DNA of 7,450 nt from positions 1-7,450 of the forward strand of contig JAJDEL010000948.1 of the NCBI GenBank assembly GCA_029259835.1. Reading direction: 5' to 3'. This DNA is from Planctomicrobium sp. GTDB taxonomy: Bacteria > Planctomycetota > Planctomycetia > Planctomycetales > Planctomycetaceae. This document shows, piece by piece, positions 1 through 5,722 of the stretch. Position 1 is the first letter of the stretch; each line of letters begins with the position of its first letter. The notes below the pieces were generated by a model. That model had not been told where the DNA came from. It was given only the letters and a program-made list of their open reading frames with translations, and searched no databases. Both the position numbers and the translations under genes were made by a program.

Positions 1-810
1 GGGAAAGGGCGACCCGGTGAAGGAAAACTGATGTCCGGGCGAGGTGGCGACGACATCTATATTCTTGTGTCGCCGGGAACCGTGGTCAAAGACATCGAAC
101 ACGGGTTCGTCATCAAGGAGATGTTGAAAGATGGTGAGACGCTGCTGATTGCTCAAGGAGGAAGAGGAGGTCGTGGGAACAAGCACTTTGCGAGTTCAAC
201 AGACCGCTCCCCAAGGCAATTCGAGGAGGGAACTCCTGGCGAAAGTCGCGAAGTCCAGTTGGAACTGAAGGTTATCGCTGATGTCGGCTTGATTGGAAAA
301 CCGAACGCAGGCAAAAGCACTCTGCTCAGCCGGCTCTCAAGAGCCAACCCGGAAATTGCTGCTTATCCATTTACAACAAAATTTCCTAATCTGGGGATGG
401 TTCGAGTTGGATATGACCATCAATTTGTTGTCGCGGACATTCCTGGGTTGATCGAAGGTGCGCATGAGGGCATTGGCTTGGGGCATGAGTTTTTGAAGCA
501 TGTGCAACGTACGCGGTTGTTCGTTCATCTTGTTGAACCTGCCCCGATGGACCAGACGGACCCGATCGAAAACTACGTTCAAATTTGCGAGGAAATTCGT
601 CTATATGATGAAACGCTTGACTCGCGACCTGTGATTGTTGTCGTTTCCAAGTGCGAATTGCCAGACGCCGAAGCATGTGCCGAACTCCTTGCGGAAGAAA
701 TCGACCGTGAAGTCTTGCAAATTTCGGCAGTGACCGGCGAAGGACTCGCTGAACTGGTTCGGCAAATTGTCGAACAACTACAGGAAATCGAGGGGATGGA
801 TCAGTTTTGA
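1..810 (+). CDS. obg: GTPase Obg/CgtA, 5'-truncated by the window edge
   Basis: This is the last 269 residues of the ribosome-associated GTPase Obg, which in bacteria binds the large ribosomal subunit and acts in 50S maturation and stress signalling. The reading frame is open from base 1. By comparison with E. coli ObgE about 70 N-terminal residues lie upstream, so the ATG at 31 is internal. The first ~85 residues are the end of the glycine-rich Obg fold, including GGRGGRGN and TPRQ-like SPRQFEEGTPG. The G domain follows: G1 GKPNAGKST (fragment residues 99-107), G2 PFTTK (123-127), G3 DIPGL (146-150) and G5 SAVTGEG (about 242-248). The G4 position reads SKCE (216-219) rather than the usual NKxD. 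There is no C-terminal extension of the E. coli or B. subtilis type; the protein ends soon after the G domain. Identity is near certain; only the G4 variation is unusual. Confidence 0.97.
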   Translation, partial: GKGRPGEGKLMSGRGGDDIYILVSPGTVVKDIEHGFVIKEMLKDGETLLIAQGGRGGRGNKHFASSTDRSPRQFEEGTPGESREVQLELKVIADVGLIGKPNAGKSTLLSRLSRANPEIAAYPFTTKFPNLGMVRVGYDHQFVVADIPGLIEGAHEGIGLGHEFLKHVQRTRLFVHLVEPAPMDQTDPIENYVQICEEIRLYDETLDSRPVIVVVSKCELPDAEACAELLAEEIDREVLQISAVTGEGLAELVRQIVEQLQEIEGMDQF

Positions 811-823
811 TCTTAGTCTTTAG

Positions 824-844
824 CCGGACAATTGAAGTGTCCGG
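824..844. repeat. Hairpin after obg
   Basis: A perfect 7-bp inverted repeat (CCGGACA at 824-830, TGTCCGG at 838-844) with a 7-base loop starts 13 bases after the obg stop codon. It is followed by eight A residues on the + strand (845-852), not by T residues. It is therefore not a classical intrinsic terminator for obg, and the minus strand has no T-run after it either. It may mark the end of the obg transcript or stabilise its 3' end (inference). Confidence 0.5.
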
Positions 845-862
845 AAAAAAAACTTGATTCTG

Positions 863-870
863 AGGAAAGG
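863..870 (+). promoter_or_regulatory. Ribosome binding site that sets the toroid-gene start
   Basis: AGGAAAGG lies 7 bases before the ATG at 878. This favours 878 over an in-frame TTG at 854, which would add eight residues ahead of the signal peptide and has only an A-run in front of it. Confidence 0.7.
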
Positions 871-877
871 ATTGAGA

Positions 878-1918
878 ATGAATACTTTTGTGAATCAGTC
901 CTGGCGTCTCGTCTGTCACTTCTTACTCTTCATTCTCATTTTCCAATTCCATTCAACTCTCCACGCTCAACCTGATTCGCAAGAAAGTCTGATCGACGAT
1001 CAGACAGAACGCGCGACCGCAGATGCGTTACAATGGCTTTCCGATCAGCAAAACGAGAACGGTTCGTTCGGCTCTGCGAAGGAATATGCTCAAAACGTTG
1101 GCGTCACATCGCTTTGTGGGCTTGCGTTTTTGTGTTCCGGAAGCGTGCCAGACGTTGGGCCTTATTCCGATCATGTCGAGCGCTGCGTTGATTTTGTTCT
1201 TTCGTGTTCAAATCCGAATGGATACTTGTACGATTCAAAAGCGAAGACGCATGGACCGATGTACGGGCATGGCTTCGGAACAATGTTTCTCGCCGAAATC
1301 TATGGGATGACGGATCGTAAAGAGGTTCGAGATACGCTCAAGCGAGCCGTGAATCTCATTATTAAAACTCAAAATCCCCAAGGGGGATGGCGTTACAATC
1401 CCGTTCCAGATGAAGCGGATATCTCAGTGACAGTCTGTCAAGTGATGGCATTGCGGGCCGCTCGAAACGCAGGCATTGCCGTCCCGAAGGAAGTGATTGA
1501 CCGTGCTGTCGAGTACATCAAAAAATGTCAAAATCCAGATGGTGGGTTTCGGTACCGCCTCTTCGATCCGGCGGAGTCGAAAGTCGCTCGCTCTGCTGCT
1601 GCACTCGTCGCACTGTATACAGCAGGAGTCACAGACGGACCTGTGATGAAGCGAGGGTTCGAGTACCTCGATACAAAACGAACAGCGAAGAATGAGGGCG
1701 ATTACTTTTTCTACACGCAATACTACGGTGTCCAGGCATATTGGCATCGTGGAGGTGAAAAATGGAGTGAAATATTTCCTGGATTTCGAAGCAAATTGCT
1801 CGATATGATTCAGGAGAATCACTGGAATGATTCTGTTGTCGGAGATGAGTACGCAACGGCTATGGCGCTGATCGTCCTACAGTTGCCCAGGGATTTGGTC
1901 CCGATTTTTGAACGTTGA
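878..1918 (+). CDS. Exported prenyltransferase/squalene-oxidase repeat protein (single alpha-toroid)
   Basis: A 346-residue protein. Residues 1-30 form a signal peptide with a hydrophobic core at about 11-24 and probable cleavage after LHA (A30). The mature part has repeats of the prenyltransferase/squalene-oxidase class, each a helix followed by a Q-N-x-x-G-(G/S)-aromatic turn: QQNENGSFG (57-65), CSNPNGY (110-116), TQNPQGGW (164-171), CQNPDGGF (217-224). A distal region rich in Tyr and Trp runs from about 270 to 320. This predicts one alpha/alpha toroid, about half the size of a squalene-hopene cyclase (roughly 630 residues). The cyclase DxDD acid motif is not evident; DEAD at 178-181 sits in a conserved-looking stretch but has the wrong spacing. 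With the signal peptide, this argues against a cytoplasmic terpene cyclase. I infer a periplasmic or envelope protein using the toroid as a binding scaffold; the substrate is unknown. The start is supported by a good ribosome binding site. Confidence 0.88.
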   Translation: MNTFVNQSWRLVCHFLLFILIFQFHSTLHAQPDSQESLIDDQTERATADALQWLSDQQNENGSFGSAKEYAQNVGVTSLCGLAFLCSGSVPDVGPYSDHVERCVDFVLSCSNPNGYLYDSKAKTHGPMYGHGFGTMFLAEIYGMTDRKEVRDTLKRAVNLIIKTQNPQGGWRYNPVPDEADISVTVCQVMALRAARNAGIAVPKEVIDRAVEYIKKCQNPDGGFRYRLFDPAESKVARSAAALVALYTAGVTDGPVMKRGFEYLDTKRTAKNEGDYFFYTQYYGVQAYWHRGGEKWSEIFPGFRSKLLDMIQENHWNDSVVGDEYATAMALIVLQLPRDLVPIFER

Positions 1919-1943
1919 ATGAAGTTTGGTTTTGACCTTTTTT

Positions 1944-1979
1944 GTAGGCTGGGTGAAGCCTTTTGCGTAACCCGGCACC
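1944..1979 (+). repeat. REP-like palindrome with GTAG head
   Basis: The sequence begins GTAG (1944-1947). It continues with GCTGGGT (1948-1954), which pairs with ACCCGGC (1970-1976) in 7 bp including one G-T wobble, and ends in ACC. A 5' GTAG followed by an imperfect palindrome is the hallmark of REP elements mobilised by RAYT transposases. An alternative weak fold, GGCT/AGCC at 1947-1960 followed by TTTT, could act as a poor terminator. One copy in a window cannot prove a family. Confidence 0.45.
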
Positions 1980-2051
1980 GTGCTTGGTGTTGTTTCATAT
2001 GCTGGAACGCGTCCCAGCCTCCCTGTTGTTTTCCGATTGATTGAACTGCAC

Positions 2052-2057
2052 AAAGGA
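2052..2057 (+). promoter_or_regulatory. Ribosome binding site for the probable TTG start at 2067
   Basis: AAAGGA lies 9 bases before an in-frame TTG at 2067. The longer alternative, GTG at 1980, lies next to the REP-like palindrome, has no purine-rich site in front, and would put 29 residues ahead of the signal peptide. Confidence 0.55.
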
Positions 2058-2066
2058 TTCCAAGGC

Positions 2067-3263
2067 TTGTTTCTTGAAAAAATTGCGATTCTGGCCCTGT
2101 TGCTGATCAGTATTTCGGACGGACGGAATTCTGTTTTCGCCGCTGACATTCAATTACGGATGCTGAATGGCACCAGGCGTTCGGCGGTGCTTATCAACCT
2201 TGGTCAAGACTCCCTTTTGACTCGCAACGATCAAGATGTCGATCAATCGGCGCCACTCGCGGAACTGAAATCGATTACGTTTGATCGCAAGTTCAAGGAA
2301 TCTAATGATCGGAAAACGGTCGTTCAGTTAACGAATGGAGATCTCTTTCTCGTTGAATCAATCTCGATGCTGGAAGATGCTTTTGTTGTCAGTATTGGAG
2401 ATGGGAACTTATCGATTCCATTGGAGTTTGTGCGCAATGTCTTCTTTGATTCCACAGTGTTCCGGTTCAAGGAACCGACTGTTGAGTCTCAGGGTACTGA
2501 CACCGTGATTCTAAAGAATGGTGATGTTGTTCGCGGCGAACTTATCTTGTTGCAAGGGACTGAAGTTGAAGTCTTAACGGAATTGGGGAAACTGAAATTT
2601 CCTCAGACTCAAGTTCAATCGATGACTTTTGATCCTCAACTCGCAGCCAAAGTTCCGGTTGCCGACAATTTCGTACAACTCTTTCTTGAAAATGGGTCGG
2701 TCCTTTCAGCGTCTCGGTGGCAGTACGATTCAAAATTAAAACAATTCGATCTCGAACTGTTTTCTGCGAATCATTTGAAAGTTCGAATTGATGATCTGAG
2801 CCGGATCGAGTTTTGGAATTCGAACATTGTTCCATTAGGTCGACTCTTACCTATTCGATTTTCGAGTGAAGACTTCTTCGGGAATCCACATCCGTTTGGA
2901 ATCAATCAAAGTCTCTCGAATCATACCCTCGTTTGCGGTCAATCTGTTTACACGAGTGGATTTGCCGTGCGGAGTCGCTCGAATCTCGTGTTCAAAGCTC
3001 CAGCAAATGCCTCTGCTTTTGTGACATCACTCGGCTTTGATGATCGCCTCAAAAAAACCGGGGATGTCGATGTACAGGTTTCGGTTGGTCGCCAAGTGGC
3101 ATGGAAAGATTCGCTTTCGCACCAACTCAACGCGTTTATTGACGTCCCTTTGATCTCTGTTCAGCCGCAACAAGAATTGATACTGCAAGTCGACTTCGGA
3201 AAGCATGCGGACATTGGTGATCACATCATCTGGTGCCAACCATATTTCGTTTTGCAGAAATAA
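2067..3263 (+). CDS. Exported protein with beta-rich repeats and C-terminal NPCBM-like domain
   Basis: A 398-residue protein from the TTG at 2067. Residues 1-25 form a signal peptide (hydrophobic core IAILALLLISI, cleavage probably after VFA). Four diverged repeats of about 45 residues follow. Each opens with a strand and an N-G turn (LRMLNG, VQLTNGD, VILKNGD, QLFLENGS) and closes with a hydrophobic-Phe pattern (ITFD, VFFD, MTFD, IEFW), at about 27-73, 84-128, 145-189 and 201-249. Residues about 254-396 resemble an NPCBM/NEW2 putative carbohydrate-binding module: SGFAVRSRSNLVF, then LGFDDRLKKTGDVDVQV, then LILQVDFG and a final HIIWCQPYF. I infer an extracytoplasmic protein that may bind a glycan, with no catalytic domain visible. 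It may share a transcript with the toroid gene, but the 148-base gap contains a REP-like element. The exact start is less sure than the identity. Confidence 0.85.
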   Translation: MFLEKIAILALLLISISDGRNSVFAADIQLRMLNGTRRSAVLINLGQDSLLTRNDQDVDQSAPLAELKSITFDRKFKESNDRKTVVQLTNGDLFLVESISMLEDAFVVSIGDGNLSIPLEFVRNVFFDSTVFRFKEPTVESQGTDTVILKNGDVVRGELILLQGTEVEVLTELGKLKFPQTQVQSMTFDPQLAAKVPVADNFVQLFLENGSVLSASRWQYDSKLKQFDLELFSANHLKVRIDDLSRIEFWNSNIVPLGRLLPIRFSSEDFFGNPHPFGINQSLSNHTLVCGQSVYTSGFAVRSRSNLVFKAPANASAFVTSLGFDDRLKKTGDVDVQVSVGRQVAWKDSLSHQLNAFIDVPLISVQPQQELILQVDFGKHADIGDHIIWCQPYFVLQK

Positions 3264-3280
3264 CACTCAAAACTTGAGTG
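3264..3280. repeat. Hairpin directly after the NPCBM-gene stop codon
   Basis: A perfect 7-bp stem, CACTCAA (3264-3270) with TTGAGTG (3274-3280), and a 3-base loop. It abuts the TAA stop (3261-3263). No T-run follows, so it is not a classical intrinsic terminator on the + strand. It could protect the 3' end or assist factor-dependent termination (inference). Confidence 0.5.
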
Positions 3281-3332
3281 AAGGCACCTTGTCACTGTTC
3301 AGGAGTAGATTCCCGAGATCCGCAGTTTGGGC

Positions 3333-3422
3333 TAGCGCCTTGCGGCCAATCCCGACCGAATCAGCGCGGTGATTTATTGCGGGGCTATTCCTCTGCAAAG
3401 AAATTCGCCGCGGAAGGCGCTA
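3333..3422. repeat. Inverted repeat with 9-bp arms plus inner stem
   Basis: TAGCGCCTT (3333-3341) is the exact reverse complement of AAGGCGCTA (3414-3422). The pairing continues inward with GCGG (3342-3345) and CCGC (3408-3411) after a two-base bulge (3412-3413), giving 13 bp around a central 62 bases. It could be a small non-autonomous element or a structured intergenic repeat; no target-site duplication is obvious. Confidence 0.55.
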
Positions 3423-3516
3423 CTTCAAGCTTCCTTTCTGATGTCTCAGAGATTGGCAGAAATCAAAAAACTCTGAAGCAACTCATTCATAAGTGAATCA
3501 AGCATCGTATGCCAAC

Positions 3517-3584
3517 TCTTTGCGACTTGGCGGCTTTGCGAGAGGATCAAAGAAATGGCGCGCAAAGACGCGGTGACGCAAGGA
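3517..3584. repeat. Palindromic array of octamers, 3 + 3 copies
   Basis: Three tandem octamers of consensus NCTTTGCG (TCTTTGCG, ACTTGGCG, GCTTTGCG) fill 3517-3540. After 20 bases, three tandem octamers of consensus CGCAAAGN (CGCAAAGA, CGCGGTGA, CGCAAGGA) fill 3561-3584. The second set is the imperfect reverse complement of the first, so the whole is a 68-base palindrome built from an 8-base unit. From memory, similar runs of TTTGCG-type octamers recur between genes in many bacterial genomes; I cannot verify this here. Confidence 0.65.
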
Positions 3585-3589
3585 TATTG

Positions 3590-3633
3590 AAGATTGAGTG
3601 ATGTGTTTGCGTTGATGTGTCCAAGATTGAGTG
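3590..3633 (+). repeat. 11-base direct repeat upstream of the SLBB operon
   Basis: AAGATTGAGTG occurs at 3590-3600 and again at 3623-3633, exactly 33 bases apart (about three helical turns). Between them lie two related ATGTGT words (3601-3606 and 3615-3620). Paired direct repeats at this spacing near a promoter can be regulator sites, but no regulator is identified. Confidence 0.35.
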
Positions 3634-3657
3634 TTGAGATGATGTTTACAGTAAAAT
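3627..3657 (+). promoter_or_regulatory. Weak sigma-70-like promoter candidate for the SLBB operon
   Basis: TTGAGT (3627-3632) and TAAAAT (3652-3657) are separated by 19 bases. The -10 matches TATAAT at five of six positions, while the -35 and the spacing are poor. It is the best candidate I see in front of the two-gene operon and would give a leader of about 140 bases containing the hairpin at 3684-3705. Confidence 0.25.
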
Positions 3658-3680
3658 CCTCGCTGTCCTTCCTATCCTTC

Positions 3681-3715
3681 GTAGGCTACCTGTTCCTCAG
3701 GAGCCGAAAATTTTT
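3681..3715 (+). terminator. Terminator-like hairpin in the leader of the SLBB operon
   Basis: GGCT (3684-3687) pairs with AGCC (3702-3705), and CCTG (3689-3692) pairs with CAGG (3698-3701). This makes an 8-bp stem with one bulged A and a 5-base loop. After GAAAA come five T residues (3711-3715). The gap between stem and T-run is long for an intrinsic terminator. It could end upstream transcription or attenuate the SLBB operon. The stem is also headed by GTAG (3681-3684), as in REP elements, so a mobile-repeat origin is possible. Confidence 0.4.
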
Positions 3716-3742
3716 CCTGATGCGTATAACCTGATTCTGCCG

Positions 3743-3768
3743 ATGACGACGAAAGAAGACTTCGTCAT
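3743..3768. repeat. Hairpin in the untranslated leader
   Basis: ATGACGA (3743-3749) pairs with TCGTCAT (3762-3768) in a perfect 7-bp stem. An alternative register pairs GACGAA (3748-3753) with TTCGTC (3761-3766). It ends 34 bases before the chosen start at 3803 and sequesters an upstream in-frame ATG at 3743. Confidence 0.35.
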
Positions 3769-3786
3769 GGTGGCGGCGGTCTGTCC

Positions 3787-3794
3787 AGGAAGAG
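3787..3794 (+). promoter_or_regulatory. Ribosome binding site that sets the SLBB-gene start
   Basis: AGGAAGAG lies 8 bases before the ATG at 3803. Starting there places the signal peptide at the N-terminus. The in-frame ATG at 3743 lacks a ribosome binding site and would add 20 residues before it. Confidence 0.65.
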
Positions 3795-3802
3795 ACCACT
3801 CA

Positions 3803-5722
3803 ATGTTTTCGCGCCGGATCATTGCTCGATTGTTCGTATGCTGCAGCTTTTTAGTTGCGTTACCCGATTCGTCGACGTTTGCGCAAGCGCCATTAGTCAC
3901 TCCTCGTACTCAACAGGCTACCGAAACTCGACCGAGTATGAGAGTTATCGAGGTGACACCGCATGTCAGTGGGACGAATCACTTCACTATAGTTGGCGCG
4001 GTTCATCGCTCGGGCGTCTTCACTTCGCAAAAGCGCAAGATTCAGCTGGGCGATCTCATTCAGGCTGCTGGTGGACTCACTGCTGAGGCACGCTCGACGA
4101 TTCGAGTGATTCGAAATGGGCGGAATGGTTATCGAATGTATTACGACCCGGCAAAACCGAGTCGACAAATTATTCAGGCAGACGATGTTATTGTCGTCCT
4201 TCCGAAGGCAGGTGTGCAAACGATTCAGCCAAACGATCCGCTGGTTCCTGTCGCTTGTATCGGCTTGTATCGACGTCCAGTGGTCATTCCTCTCATTCCG
4301 GAGATACGAACTGTTGACGACTTGATCGCCAGATTAGATCAAAAGTTTCACAGGTCAACGGTCCGGCTCATTGACCCATTCGGGCGGTCAGGCACGGTGG
4401 TGCTGGCCCCAGGAACGGTTCTGTTCTTCGACCCAACCGTTGTGGACCGAAGCAAATTTACTTCACCAAAATCGTTTCCTCCGACTGCTCCGTTAATGAA
4501 ACGGCTTCCGGAAGATATTCAAGGTCAAGTTGAGGTCAACTCGCCGAGAATCACTCCAGGAATTGCACCAGCGACACTGTCACCAGAGCAATTTGCGCCT
4601 GGAGCAATTCAGGCACCAGCGGGACGAAATGTGTCGCAACCTTTATTGCCGGCGTTCTCTGGTCAAGCTTCAGTGGGCATCGAGAATCCGCCGATTCCGG
4701 AACCTTCAAGAGTATCATCACAAGATCTGTTGATAGCGAGTCCGATTGGCCTTGCAGTGACGCCTTCAAGCTCTGAGGTGAAAAAAAGAAGATCGCAAGG
4801 AATGGCGTTCACGCCTCAGCCTGAAGTTGACCTCCCACTTCTGGATGACCAGTCCACTGCTTCTGCAAACGATCTGTATGCTCGCCATCAATTGCCGATC
4901 ATTGCACCAGCGCCACCTGAGACTGCCGTGACTGGTCATGCAGATGTTGGAATGACTGAACTTTCTTCGTCTGCGCTAAGAGCAGCATCTCGACAGCCGC
5001 TGAGCAGTTCATCCGAAATCGACCGAGGCAAAGTCGCTGTTCCCCATTTTTCGGACATCACACAACAGGTTTCAATTGGCACTGATGCCAAGGATGAATC
5101 CGAAAATAAAACAAGTTCCATTTTGCCGATCGCATTAGGTGTCGCACTTTTAGGGGCCTTTTGCCTCATTGGATCGATACTTTGGTCACGCCATGACCGT
5201 CACAGGCTGCAGCAACAGTTTCACGTTGCCGCCAGTGTCGCTAACGAAGAGAAGTCGGTTGAGCTCAACTCTGATCAAAGTCAAGTTGCGTTTGTTCTTG
5301 ATCGTTCCGTTCCGATGATTGAAGAGGAAGTCGTCTTGCCGACTGAGACAGCGATTCATGGTGAACCAGTTGGACAGCGTAGAATCATCGTTCACGAACG
5401 CCATACGACGATCAATGGACCACACTTCGGTAACAAAAGCCGTAAGGAACAAGTTGCAAGAACTTCTGCTGTGAGTTCAACGAAAGAGACACCACTTGCA
5501 AAAGAATCGACAACGATTGTCGACCAACGCTCTGCGCATACAGACGATCAGACTCAGCAAACTAAGGGACAGCAAATCCAGAATTCAATTGTGCAGCCAG
5601 TCCCTGAAGCGTCGAATGATTCGTACGATGTTGTCGAACCAGATTCCAAGGTTGCTTCCGGATCAATTCAAGGAGCGCTGGAGCGAGCATTGACGATGTT
5701 GGCAGCGGAGAAGAAGCAATGA
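3803..5722 (+). CDS. SLBB-domain single-pass membrane protein with long cytoplasmic tail
   Basis: A 639-residue protein. Residues 1-27 form a signal peptide (basic FSRRIIAR, core LFVCCSFLVAL, cleavage after TFA). Residues ~60-133 form an SLBB beta-grasp domain with the pattern FTIVGAVHRSGVF, then LGDLIQAAGGLTAEA, then an ADDVIVVLP end. A more diverged copy runs ~148-215 (VACIGLYRRPVVIPL, TVDDLIARL, FDP end). Residues ~216-436 are a low-complexity linker rich in Pro, Ser and Ala. A membrane helix lies at ~439-461 (SSILPIALGVALLGAFCLIGS) and is followed by basic residues SRHDRHR, so the SLBB domains should be periplasmic and the last ~178 residues cytoplasmic. SLBB domains occur in polysaccharide exporters such as Wza, where they bind ligands or pack into rings; here the polysaccharide-export domain itself is absent. 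The tail is mostly polar and probably disordered, ending in a likely amphipathic helix (SIQGALERALTMLAAEKKQ). The stop overlaps the next gene's start. No named family recognised for the whole protein. Confidence 0.88.
   Translation: MFSRRIIARLFVCCSFLVALPDSSTFAQAPLVTPRTQQATETRPSMRVIEVTPHVSGTNHFTIVGAVHRSGVFTSQKRKIQLGDLIQAAGGLTAEARSTIRVIRNGRNGYRMYYDPAKPSRQIIQADDVIVVLPKAGVQTIQPNDPLVPVACIGLYRRPVVIPLIPEIRTVDDLIARLDQKFHRSTVRLIDPFGRSGTVVLAPGTVLFFDPTVVDRSKFTSPKSFPPTAPLMKRLPEDIQGQVEVNSPRITPGIAPATLSPEQFAPGAIQAPAGRNVSQPLLPAFSGQASVGIENPPIPEPSRVSSQDLLIASPIGLAVTPSSSEVKKRRSQGMAFTPQPEVDLPLLDDQSTASANDLYARHQLPIIAPAPPETAVTGHADVGMTELSSSALRAASRQPLSSSSEIDRGKVAVPHFSDITQQVSIGTDAKDESENKTSSILPIALGVALLGAFCLIGSILWSRHDRHRLQQQFHVAASVANEEKSVELNSDQSQVAFVLDRSVPMIEEEVVLPTETAIHGEPVGQRRIIVHERHTTINGPHFGNKSRKEQVARTSAVSSTKETPLAKESTTIVDQRSAHTDDQTQQTKGQQIQNSIVQPVPEASNDSYDVVEPDSKVASGSIQGALERALTMLAAEKKQ

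Larger units (their letters stand above)
3264..3802. other. 539-base intergenic region rich in inverted repeats
   Basis: No convincing gene lies here. The region contains, in order, a post-stop hairpin, a 90-base inverted repeat, a palindromic array of octamers, an 11-base direct repeat, a weak promoter candidate, a terminator-like hairpin and a leader hairpin. A 72-codon open frame (3278-3496, GTG start) crosses the first two repeats, has no ribosome binding site and resembles no family. Several unlike palindromes side by side suggest a place where dispersed repeats accumulate. Confidence 0.7.

Noticed and set aside
845..852. A-run next to the post-obg hairpin as an intrinsic terminator
   Set aside because: On the + strand A residues follow the stem, and on the minus strand the T-run precedes it, so neither strand has the stem-then-T order.
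854..877. TTG at 854 as the start of the toroid protein
   Set aside because: It would add eight residues before a normal signal peptide, and the clear AGGAAAGG site serves the ATG at 878.
386..919. 177-codon open frame on the minus strand across the end of obg
   Set aside because: It is antisense to a strongly conserved gene and its product shows no domain; a shadow frame.
878..1918. Squalene-hopene cyclase
   Set aside because: The protein is about half the required length, is exported, and lacks an evident DxDD motif.
3278..3496. Possible 72-codon gene with GTG start between the NPCBM-like gene and the SLBB gene
   Set aside because: It overlaps two inverted repeats, has no ribosome binding site, and its product has no signal peptide, domain or recognisable family.
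3743..3802. ATG at 3743 as the start of the SLBB protein
   Set aside because: It has no ribosome binding site, lies in a hairpin, and would bury the signal peptide behind 20 residues; ATG at 3803 has a good site.
3803..5722. Wza-type polysaccharide export outer-membrane protein
   Set aside because: SLBB-like domains are present, but the polysaccharide-export domain is missing and there is a C-terminal inner-membrane helix with a long cytoplasmic tail.
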